Shown piece by piece: positions 21,549-29,565 of a stretch of 35,154 nt of DNA. The notes below the pieces were generated by a model. The model saw only the letters and a program-made list of their open reading frames with translations, ran no database searches and was not told the origin of the DNA. This DNA is from Clostridia bacterium (GTDB lineage: Bacteria; Bacillota; Clostridia; Oscillospirales; CAG-272), in NCBI GenBank assembly GCA_017462795.1, contig JAFTQL010000053.1:1-35154 (forward strand), read 5' to 3'. Within the stretch, counting starts at the first letter, position 1; each line of letters begins with the position of its first letter. The translations under genes and the position numbers were made by a program.

Positions 21549-21917
21549 ATGACATACGAGGAAAGAAAGGCGCAGGTTGCGTCATATCTCGGAAGGACGG
21601 TGAGGATAGGGATAGACAGACCTATCGGATACGTTCACGAAAAGGAGAAATACAGTCTTACCTACAAGATAAATTACGGATATATCCCGGGTGTTCCCGG
21701 CGGGGACGGCGAGGAGCTTGACGTATATCTTTTAGGTGTGAGTGAGCCTGTGGAGGAGTACGAGGCGAGGGTGATCGCCATAGTACACCGTGAGAATGAT
21801 GTTGAGGATAAATTGGTTGCCGCGCCCGAGGGAATGGCATTTACCGCTGAGGAGATATGGGAGGCGGTACGGTTTCAGGAGCAGTATTACGACTCCCATG
21901 TAGAGGTCATGGACTGA
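21549..21917 (+). CDS. Short soluble inorganic pyrophosphatase-like protein
   Basis: A 122-residue protein with the family-I pyrophosphatase core. YKINYGYIPG matches the conserved tyrosine segment, GDGEELDVYLLG supplies the first acidic metal site, and NDVEDKLVAAPEG corresponds to the second (D-x4-DK-like) site. It is about 50 residues shorter than E. coli Ppa, mostly at the C-terminus, as in a short version common in Clostridia. Hydrolysis of pyrophosphate is likely but not certain. An AAAGGAG ribosome binding site lies upstream. Confidence 0.82.
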   Translation: MTYEERKAQVASYLGRTVRIGIDRPIGYVHEKEKYSLTYKINYGYIPGVPGGDGEELDVYLLGVSEPVEEYEARVIAIVHRENDVEDKLVAAPEGMAFTAEEIWEAVRFQEQYYDSHVEVMD

Positions 21918-21941
21918 CATATTCACACATTATCCGACAGT

Positions 21942-21970
21942 TTTTCAAAATGTTCTCACTATGGTATCAT
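21942..21970 (+). promoter_or_regulatory. Probable promoter of the DUF308 gene
   Basis: TTTTCA 21942-21947, 17-bp spacer, TATCAT 21965-21970. A second TATAAT at 21990-21995 lacks a well-spaced -35 (TTTACA 21975-21980 is only 9 bp away). Confidence 0.4.
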
Positions 21971-22055
21971 ATTGTTTACAATTGAATGCTATAATATTAA
22001 CGATCGGAATGAGTACATATTGCCGTTCCGAAATATCTGAAAGGGAGAAAGACTT

Positions 22056-22535
22056 ATGAAAAAGACTTCTCAAATTATTTCCGCCGCCATGACTCTGGCA
22101 CTCGGTATACTCTTTGTTATACTCAAGGATAGAGTCGTCGGTATCGGACTGACGGTTCTGGGCGTTGCTCTTATAGTTACCGCCGTTATCGACCTGTGCC
22201 GCAAGAGCTTTGTGTCGGGTGTTATCAAGGCGATTCTCGGTATCGCTGTTCTTGTTATCGGTTGGCTTTTGATCGATATCGCTATACTTGTTCTCGGTAT
22301 CGTGCTGTTGGTTTACGGTGTTCTTGAGCTTGTCAAGAGACTTGCGGCAAAGAAGAAGGGACAGAAGCTGTGGGCGATAGTTCTCGGCTTTATTCAGCCT
22401 GTTGTTTGCATCATTGCTTCGGTATTCCTTATTACAAACGGCGGCTCTGTCATCACATGGACTATCATCGTAGCCGGTGTACTGTTTATTGTAGATGGTG
22501 TCCTCGCTCTTATCGGTGCGTTTGGCTCAAAATGA
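22056..22535 (+). CDS. DUF308/HdeD-like membrane protein
   Basis: A 159-residue protein with about six hydrophobic segments arranged as two-helix repeats. GIGLTVLGVALIVTAVIDL, LVLGIVLLVYGVLELV and TIIVAGVLFIVDGVLALIGA each carry the repeated G-x-x-L-x-x-x-G pattern of HdeD-type proteins. HdeD has a role in acid resistance in E. coli, but no such role can be assumed here. GGGAGAAAG lies upstream of the start. It is monocistronic, followed by a strong terminator. Confidence 0.8.
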   Translation: MKKTSQIISAAMTLALGILFVILKDRVVGIGLTVLGVALIVTAVIDLCRKSFVSGVIKAILGIAVLVIGWLLIDIAILVLGIVLLVYGVLELVKRLAAKKKGQKLWAIVLGFIQPVVCIIASVFLITNGGSVITWTIIVAGVLFIVDGVLALIGAFGSK

Positions 22536-22547
22536 TCCCAAATATCG

Positions 22548-22574
22548 GGCGCTGTCGGACACAGCGCCTTTTTT
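22548..22574 (+). terminator. Rho-independent terminator
   Basis: GGCGCTGT (22548-22555) pairs perfectly with ACAGCGCC (22561-22568), followed by six T. Confidence 0.9.
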
Positions 22575-22627
22575 GGTTTTTATTGCGTTTTCTCAACCAA
22601 TGTTTGATTTTTTTATATGCGCGGAGG

Positions 22628-22656
22628 TTGACATATTACCGTGAAAATGGTATACT
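22628..22656 (+). promoter_or_regulatory. Sigma-A promoter of the DUF2752-DUF4234 pair
   Basis: TTGACA 22628-22633, 17-bp spacer, TATACT 22651-22656. Confidence 0.85.
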
Positions 22657-22696
22657 ATACATAGATTGGAAGCGGGAGCGATCGTGAGGATGCGTT

Positions 22697-23137
22697 ATGG
22701 GACGGTATTTACTCGGTTTTTGGAAAAAATATAAGGTATCGTTGATGGCGTGCCTGGCGGTTATACTGCTTTATCTGCTGATGTCCGTGGTGGGGATAGG
22801 CTGTCCTGTCAAGTATATCACAGGTATATCCTGCCCGGGGTGCGGTATGACACGCGCCTGCCTCAGTGCCATGCGTCTTGATCTTGAGTCTGCCTTTGCG
22901 TATCATCCCCTGTGGGTCGCTTTGCCGCCCGTGGCATTTTTGCTCATACTCTTCAGGGCAAGGAAAAATAATAAGGCGGCCGCCGCGGTCTTGTTCGTGT
23001 CGGTATTTGTAATGCTTCTTGTGTATATTTATCGGTTGATCTTTACAGACAGCGATGTTGTAGTATTTTTGCCCGAAGAGGGGGCGGTATATCGGCTGAT
23101 ACAAAAATTGACCGCGCTGTTTACACATGAAGGATGA
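22697..23137 (+). CDS. DUF2752 family membrane protein
   Basis: A 146-residue protein with three to four hydrophobic segments. It carries the DUF2752 signature CPGCGMTRACLSAMRLDLESAFAYHP in two parts: Cys46 and Cys49 with Arg53, then His70-Pro71. The C-x2-C motif at the membrane face might bind a metal or be redox active, but no activity is established for the family. The gene heads a two-gene unit with the DUF4234 protein 29 bases downstream. Confidence 0.88.
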   Translation: MGRYLLGFWKKYKVSLMACLAVILLYLLMSVVGIGCPVKYITGISCPGCGMTRACLSAMRLDLESAFAYHPLWVALPPVAFLLILFRARKNNKAAAAVLFVSVFVMLLVYIYRLIFTDSDVVVFLPEEGAVYRLIQKLTALFTHEG

Positions 23138-23166
23138 TAATTTCATTTTAAGAAAGGAATTTTACT

Positions 23167-23601
23167 ATGAGAAAAATTAAAGACGACCGCAGCCTGATAC
23201 CGTACCTGTTGCTCGGTTTGATTACCTTTGGTATCTACAATATATGGTATCTGCACCATATGGTAAAGGATGTTAACGAGCTTTGCCGTGAGGACGGAAA
23301 GCAGTCCTCGGGTGTTCTCGCCTATATCCTTCTGTCGCTTGTCACCTGCGGCTTTTACTCCTTCTTCTGGTGGTTCAGAATAGGAGATATGCTTGATCGC
23401 GCCGTTCACAGACGCGGACTTAATACGTCCATCAGCGGCGGATATGTTCTGATCAGCATGGTACTCGGTGTGCTTGTTTGCGGTATCGCTTCATGGGTGG
23501 GCATACATAAGGTCTTTGAGGCGACAAACGACCTCGCTACCGATTATAATGCGAATATCAGAACCAGAGCTTATCAGAATCCCGATAACGCAGGCGCATA
23601 A
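23167..23601 (+). CDS. DUF4234 family membrane protein
   Basis: A 144-residue protein with three to four membrane segments and the DUF4234 pattern: YLLLGLITFGIYNIWYLHHM at the start, LLSLVTCGFYSFFWWFRIGDML in the middle and a third hydrophobic stretch LISMVLGVLVCGIASW. Function unknown. DUF2752 and DUF4234 proteins often sit together in Firmicutes, as here. AGAAAGGAA precedes the start. Two terminator hairpins follow. Confidence 0.85.
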   Translation: MRKIKDDRSLIPYLLLGLITFGIYNIWYLHHMVKDVNELCREDGKQSSGVLAYILLSLVTCGFYSFFWWFRIGDMLDRAVHRRGLNTSISGGYVLISMVLGVLVCGIASWVGIHKVFEATNDLATDYNANIRTRAYQNPDNAGA

Positions 23602-23632
23602 TGCCGCAAGGCGTCAACTCATTATATGTACC

Positions 23633-23681
23633 AAAAGCACCTATGACAAACGATCTTGTTCGTTATCATAGGTGCTTTTTT
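23633..23681. terminator. Strong terminator after DUF4234
   Basis: A 14-bp stem pairs 23633-23646 with 23666-23679 and ends in a T-run. The loop contains a small AACGA/TCGTT hairpin. Confidence 0.85.
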
Positions 23682-23714
23682 GAAAACTTTGCTATCGTAG
23701 CTTATAATAAAGCA

Positions 23715-23752
23715 AAGTTCCCACAGACCAAGCAAACGGTTTGTGGGAACTT
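23715..23752. terminator. Second terminator hairpin, between convergent genes
   Basis: A 15-bp stem with one G-U pairs 23715-23729 with 23738-23752. It probably serves the minus-strand HAD gene. Confidence 0.7.
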
Positions 23753-23856
23753 AGTTTTTAGCGGCAGAAAGGTCTGCGCTTTATTATTTCATTTCTCCGT
23801 TTCTACGTTAAGAACAACAGAGAAAAGCTTTGAAAATCTGTTGGTTGAAGGATAGA

Positions 23857-24654
23857 TCATAGTTCAACTTCAATTTTTCGCGCGGATAGATCTCTTTCAA
23901 TATCCTCAATGACCGCGGCTATAGCGCCTTCGTGTACGCTGACCGTGACTCGGTCTGCCGCCTCCTTGAGTGACGGAATGGCGTTTTCCACGGCGTAGCC
24001 AATGTCCGCTTGCTTTATCATTGAAATATCGTTTTCATAGTCGCCAACGCACACCAGCAGCCTTGCGCCCGTGAGCTCGGCTATTTTTCTCGCGGTAGCT
24101 CCCTTGTTCACGCCTCTGTTTTGTCCCTCGATACCCGACGCCCAGCTTCTTGACAGCTCATAGCCGTCACCCACAATGGCGGATGTCTGCGCGCATTCCT
24201 CCTCCGTGAAGGGCTGTAGACCGTGGATGAGGAACTTGTACACGGGAACTCGGAACGCATCCTTCAGCTGAGTGTCAAAGTCATCGGTAGATGAATGTAT
24301 AACTATCGATCCGTTTCGGTTGAATATGAGAATATCCTTTATGTTATATATGCGCTTTCTGACTTGCTTCAGACGGTCGATTATATCGCCCGCTATAAAC
24401 TCCTCGCAGATAACCTTGGAATTGGGGACGTCATAGATTATGGTGCCGTTTACGCCGCCTATGTATGTGTTGCATGCCACCTCGTTCTCCCTCTCCTTGA
24501 GGAACTGCACGCTCCTGCCCGTGATTATGGAGAACAGACCGCCGTTTTGCTTGAAATACTCAATGGCGGCTTTGTTTTTTTCAACAACGTGGGCGGATAC
24601 GGCGAGAGTACCGTCAAAATCCGTACAAAGCAATATTCCCGAAAATTTTCCCAT
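23857..24654 (-). CDS. Cof-type HAD-IIB phosphatase
   Basis: A 265-residue haloacid-dehalogenase-fold hydrolase of the Cof subgroup. Motif I is LCTDFDGTL with the nucleophile Asp and acid-base Asp, motif II is SIITGR, and motif III/IV is NKGATARKIAELTG followed by VCVGDYENDISMIKQADIGYAV. The large C2B cap lies between them. Likely substrates are sugar phosphates or small phospho-metabolites, but specificity is not predictable. It is a single gene on the minus strand. The start is supported by GGAGG upstream. Confidence 0.92.
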   Translation of the reverse strand: MGKFSGILLCTDFDGTLAVSAHVVEKNKAAIEYFKQNGGLFSIITGRSVQFLKERENEVACNTYIGGVNGTIIYDVPNSKVICEEFIAGDIIDRLKQVRKRIYNIKDILIFNRNGSIVIHSSTDDFDTQLKDAFRVPVYKFLIHGLQPFTEEECAQTSAIVGDGYELSRSWASGIEGQNRGVNKGATARKIAELTGARLLVCVGDYENDISMIKQADIGYAVENAIPSLKEAADRVTVSVHEGAIAAVIEDIERDLSARKIEVEL

Positions 24655-24748
24655 ATCACACCTCCGTCGGCAAATGTCATGATTATTGTACTTGAATATA
24701 ATAATTTGCGTATTAATAAAATATGGCTATTTTGTTAATCTTACCGCC

Positions 24749-24792
24749 GCTCCCGCCCTGTGGCTTCGGTTTTCCGAACCTGTCGGCGGAGC
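24749..24792. repeat. GC-rich hairpin in the divergent gap
   Basis: GCTCCCGCC (24749-24757) pairs with GGCGGAGC (24785-24792, one bulge), and the loop contains TTCGG-TTTT-CCGAA. A short T-run comes 7 bases later. It could be an upstream transcript terminator or a regulatory structure. The rest of the gap 24655-24922 holds only the promoter that follows. Confidence 0.45.
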
Positions 24793-24808
24793 AAATGCTT
24801 TTTAACTC

Positions 24809-24837
24809 TTGACTTTATCCGCAAAATAACGTATAAT
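24809..24837 (+). promoter_or_regulatory. Sigma-A promoter of the S24 regulator operon
   Basis: TTGACT 24809-24814, 17-bp spacer, TATAAT 24832-24837. Confidence 0.85.
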
Positions 24838-24922
24838 ATATGGGGAAGAAAATATGTCGGATTTCCTAATGGCACGGAACGGCTGTTTTCACATTTCCTC
24901 ACTATTTTTTGAGAGGTACGAT

Positions 24923-25534
24923 ATGAGCTACCGGATTTTTGAAGAGCTTCTCAGGGCTCACGACACCACTGTCTACAGGATTGCCAAGGAGACAAAGATA
25001 TCAGCGTCCACCTTTACCGACTGGAAGCACGGACGCTCCGTTCCCAAGGCGGACAAAATGAGAAAGATAGCCGACTATTTCGGAGTGAGCATAGATTATC
25101 TTCTCGGGTCTGAGGAGGCGGAGGACTGCGTCCGCGGACGGGGAAAGACTATGATACCCATAATCGGGGAGATCCGCGCGGGCTCACCCATTATAACCAA
25201 CGAAACTCTGCTGGGGTATGAGCCCGCGGAGGTTGACGACATAGACGAATATTTCTTTTTGCAGGTCTGCGGTGACAGCATGAAGAATATCGGCATGGTG
25301 GACGGCAGTCTTGTGCTTTTCAGAAAGCAACAGTACGCCGAGGACGGCGATGTTGTGGCTTGCCTTGTGGGCGGAGACAGCGCTACCGTCAAGCGGTTTC
25401 GCCGATCCCGCAAAAACATTTACCTTCTTCCCGAAAACGAGGATTACTCACCCATCAAGCTGACCACCGACGATTTTGAGTCGGGAGAGGCGAGAATACT
25501 CGGTATCGCAAGAGAAATAAAAATAAAGCTTTAA
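24923..25534 (+). CDS. CI/LexA-like repressor: XRE HTH plus S24 self-cleaving domain
   Basis: A 203-residue regulator. Residues 5-62 form a Cro/CI helix-turn-helix (TVYRIAKETKISASTFTDWKHGRSVPK). After a linker, an S24 peptidase domain holds the Ala86-Gly87 cleavage site in EIRAGSP, nucleophile Ser119 in CGDSMKN and general base Lys157 in SATVKRF. The full catalytic set suggests RecA-stimulated self-cleavage, as in LexA and phage CI. I chose 24923 rather than the ATG at 24854 because GAGAGG fits it and the HTH then starts normally. No prophage genes are nearby, and it leads into an ABC-F gene 9 bases later. Confidence 0.9.
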   Translation: MSYRIFEELLRAHDTTVYRIAKETKISASTFTDWKHGRSVPKADKMRKIADYFGVSIDYLLGSEEAEDCVRGRGKTMIPIIGEIRAGSPIITNETLLGYEPAEVDDIDEYFFLQVCGDSMKNIGMVDGSLVLFRKQQYAEDGDVVACLVGGDSATVKRFRRSRKNIYLLPENEDYSPIKLTTDDFESGEARILGIAREIKIKL

Positions 25535-25543
25535 GGAATTTTT

Positions 25544-27508
25544 ATGATCGCATTAAGTACAGAAAATCTTTCGCTTTCCTTTGGAACTACGCCCGTGCTT
25601 ACGGGAGTGTCCTTTGCTGTGGACGAGAGCGACCGTCTTGGCATAATCGGCACAAACGGCTGCGGAAAATCCACGCTCTTCAAGCTCATACTCGGAGAGC
25701 TTGAGGCGGATGAGGGAAGTGTTTATATATCAAAGGACAAAACCGTGGGAATACTCAGACAGGACGACGCTTTCTGTGATTTTGAGGGCGAGGACGGCTC
25801 TGCCACCGCTCTTGAGGTCATGTACCGTTCCTTTCCCGAGCTACTCGCCGCCGAGGCAAGGCTTGCCGTTCTTGAGGCGGCGCTGTCAGAGGGCGGTGAG
25901 CTTGAGGGCAGAAGCCGTGACTCGGTGGTGGCTGAGTATACCGCGCTGAATGAGAAATTTATCCGTGACGGCGGACTTGAATTCAGGGGAAGGTGCGCTT
26001 CAACGCTTGCTAAAATGGGCTTTGGCGACGACGAGATATCCCGTCCCTTCTCCTCGCTCAGCGGAGGACAGCGCACCCGTCTCGCCCTTTCACGCGAGCT
26101 TTGCCGTGAGCCGGATATACTCATGCTGGACGAGCCTACGAACCACTTGGACATGGAAACTCTCGGTTGGCTTGAGAGCTTTCTCGCGTCCTACAAAAAG
26201 TGCGTGCTTGTTATCTCCCACGACCGTTATTTTCTTGACCGCGTTACAAACAAGACGCTCCTTATCGAGTATCACAAGGCAAAGCTGTATAACGGAAATT
26301 ATACCAAGAGCGCGGAGCAGAGACGTATAGACAGGGAGATTCAGGAAAAGCACTATAAGAATCAGCAAAAGGAGATAGCGAGGCAGGAGGCGTATATCGC
26401 TCAGCAGAGGGCGTGGAACAGAGAGCGCAACATTATCGCCGCCGAGAGCCGTCTCAAGCAGCTCGCGAAGATAGAGCGCATCAAGCGTCCCAAGGAAGCG
26501 CCCAAGGGCGTGAGCTTTAAGTTTTCCTCCTCTATCGCCAGCGGCAACGACGTTATGATGATAAAAAATATCAGCTTTGCCTATCCGTCGTCGCCCACGC
26601 TTATCAAGGACGTGTCCCTTACCGTCAAGAGAGGGGACAGGCTGTTTATCGTCGGTCCCAACGGCTGCGGTAAGTCCACGCTTATAAAGATACTCATGGG
26701 CAGGCTTGATCCCACGGCGGGATACGTTGACATGGGATATAACGTGAATGTGGGGTATTACGATCAGGAGAACCAGAATCTCACTCCCTCAAAGACGGTT
26801 CTCGAGGAGCTGTGGAGCACATATCCCACACTTACCGAGCTTGAGATAAGAGGAACGCTTGCCCGTTTTCGCTTTGTGGGCGAGGATGTGTATAAGCTTG
26901 TGGGTGAGCTGAGTGGCGGAGAGAGAGCAAGGCTGACGCTGTCAAAGCTCATACTTTCCGACATAAATCTGCTTATCCTTGATGAGCCTACCAACCATCT
27001 TGATATAGACTCACGCGAGGCGCTGGAGGCAGCTATCGCGGAATTTGACGGAACGGTCATCACCGTGTCCCACGACAGATATTTTCTCGGCAAGCTTGCC
27101 ACAAGGCTTCTCGATCTTATGGGCTGTCCCACCGAGGCTCCTGTGGATATGAGTGTTCACAAGGCGGGCGAGGGCTATGAGGAGCTGTTGCGCGACAGGC
27201 AGAGAAGAGAAGAACAGGCGGGGGGACCGACGGCGACCGTAGGCGCGGTGACAGAGTCCGATACCGCTATGTCCAACAAGGACATTTATCTTATGAACAA
27301 GCAGAAGGCCGCCGATGCCAGACGGGCGCAGCGCAGGGCGGAAAAGCTTGCCGCCGAGGCAAAGGAAATTGAGGCGGAGCTTGAGACGATAGATACCGAG
27401 ATGTCGGGAGAGGCGGCATATGACTATGTCCGTCTTGCCGAGCTTGACACAAAAAAGAACGCCCTTGAGGAGCGTTTACTTGAAATATACGAGGAGATAG
27501 GAGTATAG
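25544..27508 (+). CDS. ABC-F family ATPase (Uup/YdiF-like)
   Basis: A 654-residue soluble protein with two ABC domains and no membrane part. Domain 1 has Walker A GTNGCGKST (36-44), signature SLSGGQRTRLAL and Walker B ILMLDEPTNHLD. The P-site tRNA interaction linker follows, rich in Arg/Lys/Gln with AYIAQQRAWNRERN. Domain 2 has GPNGCGKST, LSGGERARLTL and LLILDEPTNHLD. A charged C-terminal coiled coil (from about residue 570) resembles Uup. ABC-F proteins act on ribosomes, in translation or antibiotic protection. This one looks housekeeping, and resistance cannot be judged. It is probably co-transcribed with the repressor and mtnN. Confidence 0.93.
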   Translation: MIALSTENLSLSFGTTPVLTGVSFAVDESDRLGIIGTNGCGKSTLFKLILGELEADEGSVYISKDKTVGILRQDDAFCDFEGEDGSATALEVMYRSFPELLAAEARLAVLEAALSEGGELEGRSRDSVVAEYTALNEKFIRDGGLEFRGRCASTLAKMGFGDDEISRPFSSLSGGQRTRLALSRELCREPDILMLDEPTNHLDMETLGWLESFLASYKKCVLVISHDRYFLDRVTNKTLLIEYHKAKLYNGNYTKSAEQRRIDREIQEKHYKNQQKEIARQEAYIAQQRAWNRERNIIAAESRLKQLAKIERIKRPKEAPKGVSFKFSSSIASGNDVMMIKNISFAYPSSPTLIKDVSLTVKRGDRLFIVGPNGCGKSTLIKILMGRLDPTAGYVDMGYNVNVGYYDQENQNLTPSKTVLEELWSTYPTLTELEIRGTLARFRFVGEDVYKLVGELSGGERARLTLSKLILSDINLLILDEPTNHLDIDSREALEAAIAEFDGTVITVSHDRYFLGKLATRLLDLMGCPTEAPVDMSVHKAGEGYEELLRDRQRREEQAGGPTATVGAVTESDTAMSNKDIYLMNKQKAADARRAQRRAEKLAAEAKEIEAELETIDTEMSGEAAYDYVRLAELDTKKNALEERLLEIYEEIGV

Positions 27509-27510
27509 GC

Positions 27511-28200
27511 ATGAGAATAGGAATCATAGGCGCGATGAGCGTTGAGGTGGAGGCACTCAGAGATAAGCTTGAGAATATGGAAACAGTCACTGTCAGCGGT
27601 ATGGATTTTTACAGCGGAAGCCTTTGCGGCAAGTCGGTGGTAGTGGCGAGGTGCGGTATAGGAAAGGTGTTTGCGGCAATGTGCGCCCAGACCATGATAC
27701 TGCGTTTCGGAATTACTCACCTGATAAACACAGGCGTTGGCGGAACGCTTTGCGACCGTCTTGACATACTTGATGTGGCAATTGCCGACGGAGTAGTTCA
27801 GCACGACATGGACACATCCCCCCTCGGAGACCCGGTAGGTCTCATTTCCGGCATAAACAAGGTAGTCCTTCCCACCTCTTCCGCTCTTGCCGATATGGCG
27901 CTGGACGCTGCAAGATCTATGGGCAAAAATTGCGCCAAGGGCATTATTGCCTCGGGCGACCAGTTTATCAGCAGTGAGGCAAGGAAAAGATTTATCGTCG
28001 ATAATTTCGGAGCTATCTGCTGTGAGATGGAGGGAGCGGCTATTGGTCACGTGTGCTATGTCAACTCCGTTGAATGCCTCATAGTCCGCTCTGTTTCCGA
28101 TAGCGCGTCGGGAGAGGCTAAGATGGAATACCCCGAGATGGTAAAGCATGCCGCCGCTCAGTCACAACAGCTTATCGAGCTGATCCTGGAGAGAATGTAA
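27511..28200 (+). CDS. mtnN: 5'-methylthioadenosine/S-adenosylhomocysteine nucleosidase
   Basis: A 229-residue enzyme cleaving the glycosidic bond of methylthioadenosine and S-adenosylhomocysteine, recycling by-products of SAM-using reactions (EC 3.2.2.9). Catalytic Glu12 is in MSVEVEAL, the substrate-binding Met173-Glu174 pair is in CCEMEGAAIGHVC, and the acid Asp197 is in VRSVSDSAS. GVGGTLCDRLDILDVAIADGVVQHDMD is the family's central block. It starts 2 bases after the ABC-F stop. Complete and of normal length. Confidence 0.95.
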   Translation: MRIGIIGAMSVEVEALRDKLENMETVTVSGMDFYSGSLCGKSVVVARCGIGKVFAAMCAQTMILRFGITHLINTGVGGTLCDRLDILDVAIADGVVQHDMDTSPLGDPVGLISGINKVVLPTSSALADMALDAARSMGKNCAKGIIASGDQFISSEARKRFIVDNFGAICCEMEGAAIGHVCYVNSVECLIVRSVSDSASGEAKMEYPEMVKHAAAQSQQLIELILERM

Positions 28201-28237
28201 CTTATTTCAATTCTTTTTTCGGATATTGGCGCAGGTA

Positions 28238-28266
28238 TTGATTTTTGCGCTTTTTTGTGGTATAAT
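28238..28266 (+). promoter_or_regulatory. Promoter of prfB
   Basis: TTGATT 28238-28243, 17-bp spacer, TATAAT 28261-28266. Confidence 0.8.
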
Positions 28267-28302
28267 TAAAATAGATAATTACGGTTAGGAGTATATATTG
28301 AC

Positions 28303-29415
28303 ATGATAATTGCATTGGAAGACGCAAAATACAAGCTTATTGCTATGAGAGCGGATATCGACGATCTCGGTTCTGCTTTGCGTATCAACGAATTAAAGAC
28401 TGCCGCCGAGGAGCTTGACGCGCAGACGCTTGATCCCGATTTCTGGTCAAATCAGGAGAACTCCTCAAAGGTATTGCAAAAGATCAAGCAGACCAAGGAC
28501 ACCATAGAGGGCTACGAGGCGCTGAAGGGAAGGCTGGAGGATGCCATCACACTTGCGGAGATGGCTATAGAGGAGAATGACGAGGCATATGTGGAGGAGG
28601 TTCAGAGCGAGCTTGCCGCCATTACCAAGTCTGCCGAGGATAAGAGAATAGAGATACTGCTGTCGGGCGAATACGACAAGAACAATGCCATTGTTTCCTT
28701 CCACCCCGGCGCGGGCGGAACAGAGGCGCAGGATTGGGCTCAGATGCTGTACCGAATGATAACACGCTGGGCAGAACGCAAGGGCTATAAATACAAGCTC
28801 ATTGACTGGCTTGACGGCGACGCGGCGGGAATAAAGAGCGCCACTATTATGGTTGAGGGGCTCAACGCCTACGGCTATCTCAAGGCAGAGAACGGCGTAC
28901 ACAGACTTGTCCGTGTATCCCCCTTTGACGCGGCGGGACGCAGACAGACCTCCTTCGCGTCTATCGAGGTCATGCCCGAGTTTGACAATATAGACAAGGT
29001 AGAGATAAGAGATGAGGATATCGAGGTCACCGCTCACCGCTCCAGCGGCGCGGGAGGACAGCACATCAATAAGACCGACTCCGCTATCCGTATACTTCAC
29101 AAGCCCACGGGCATAGTTGTGGGATGCCAGACAGAGCGCTCTCAGCTCCAGAACAAGGAGACTGCCATGAAGATGCTCAAGGCAAAGCTGATGGAGATCA
29201 AGCTTCGTGAGCGTCTTGACACCATTGAGGATATTCAGGGCAACAAGGGCAATATCGAGTGGGGTTCACAGATCTGCTCCTATGTATTCATGCCCTACAC
29301 TCTCGCAAAGGATACCCGCACAGGTCACGAGGATGGCAACATCACAGCGGTTATGGACGGCGAGATAGACGAGTTTATCAACGAATATCTCAAGATGAAC
29401 GCAAAGAACGGCTGA
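28303..29415 (+). CDS. prfB: Peptide chain release factor 2
   Basis: A 370-residue class-I release factor that recognises UAA and UGA. The codon-reading tripeptide Ser206-Pro-Phe in RVSPFDAAGRR marks it as RF2 rather than RF1. The catalytic GGQ is at 251-253 in SSGAGGQHINKTDSAIR. HPGAGGTEAQDWAQML is typical too. The N-terminus runs in one frame with no CTTTGA slip site, so the usual programmed +1 frameshift is absent. The start follows AGGAG at 28287. Own promoter and terminator. Confidence 0.95.
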   Translation: MIIALEDAKYKLIAMRADIDDLGSALRINELKTAAEELDAQTLDPDFWSNQENSSKVLQKIKQTKDTIEGYEALKGRLEDAITLAEMAIEENDEAYVEEVQSELAAITKSAEDKRIEILLSGEYDKNNAIVSFHPGAGGTEAQDWAQMLYRMITRWAERKGYKYKLIDWLDGDAAGIKSATIMVEGLNAYGYLKAENGVHRLVRVSPFDAAGRRQTSFASIEVMPEFDNIDKVEIRDEDIEVTAHRSSGAGGQHINKTDSAIRILHKPTGIVVGCQTERSQLQNKETAMKMLKAKLMEIKLRERLDTIEDIQGNKGNIEWGSQICSYVFMPYTLAKDTRTGHEDGNITAVMDGEIDEFINEYLKMNAKNG

Positions 29416-29436
29416 TAATTTAAATTGAAAACAGAA

Positions 29437-29478
29437 AATTCCGTATCCGACGACTATTTATCGGATGCGGAATTTTTT
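29437..29478 (+). terminator. Terminator of prfB
   Basis: A 14-bp stem (29437-29450 with 29461-29474, one G-U), 10-nt loop, then a T-run. Confidence 0.88.
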
Positions 29479-29493
29479 ATATTAAATTTGTTA

Positions 29494-29522
29494 TTGACAA
29501 ATTATTCTTTGTGTGCTATAAT
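29494..29522 (+). promoter_or_regulatory. Sigma-A promoter of the solute-binding lipoprotein gene
   Basis: TTGACA 29494-29499, 17-bp spacer, TATAAT 29517-29522. Confidence 0.88.
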
Positions 29523-29527
29523 TGTGA

Positions 29528-29541
29528 TGTAAACGCTTACA
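29528..29541. promoter_or_regulatory. cre-like / LacI-family operator
   Basis: TGTAAACGCTTACA fits the catabolite-responsive element consensus and has the central CG of LacI/GalR-family operators. It starts 6 bp after the -10, over the transcription start, where a bound repressor would block initiation. Confidence 0.65.
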
Positions 29542-29565
29542 CTGTTGCGAACATAAGGAGAGGCT

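Noticed and set aside
23601..23855. Plus-strand ORF of 84 residues after DUF4234
   Set aside because: It consists of two terminator hairpins and has no ribosome binding site.
24923..25534. Prophage remnant around the S24 repressor
   Set aside because: Neighbouring genes are housekeeping (HAD phosphatase, ABC-F, mtnN, prfB), with no integrase, structural genes or attachment repeats.
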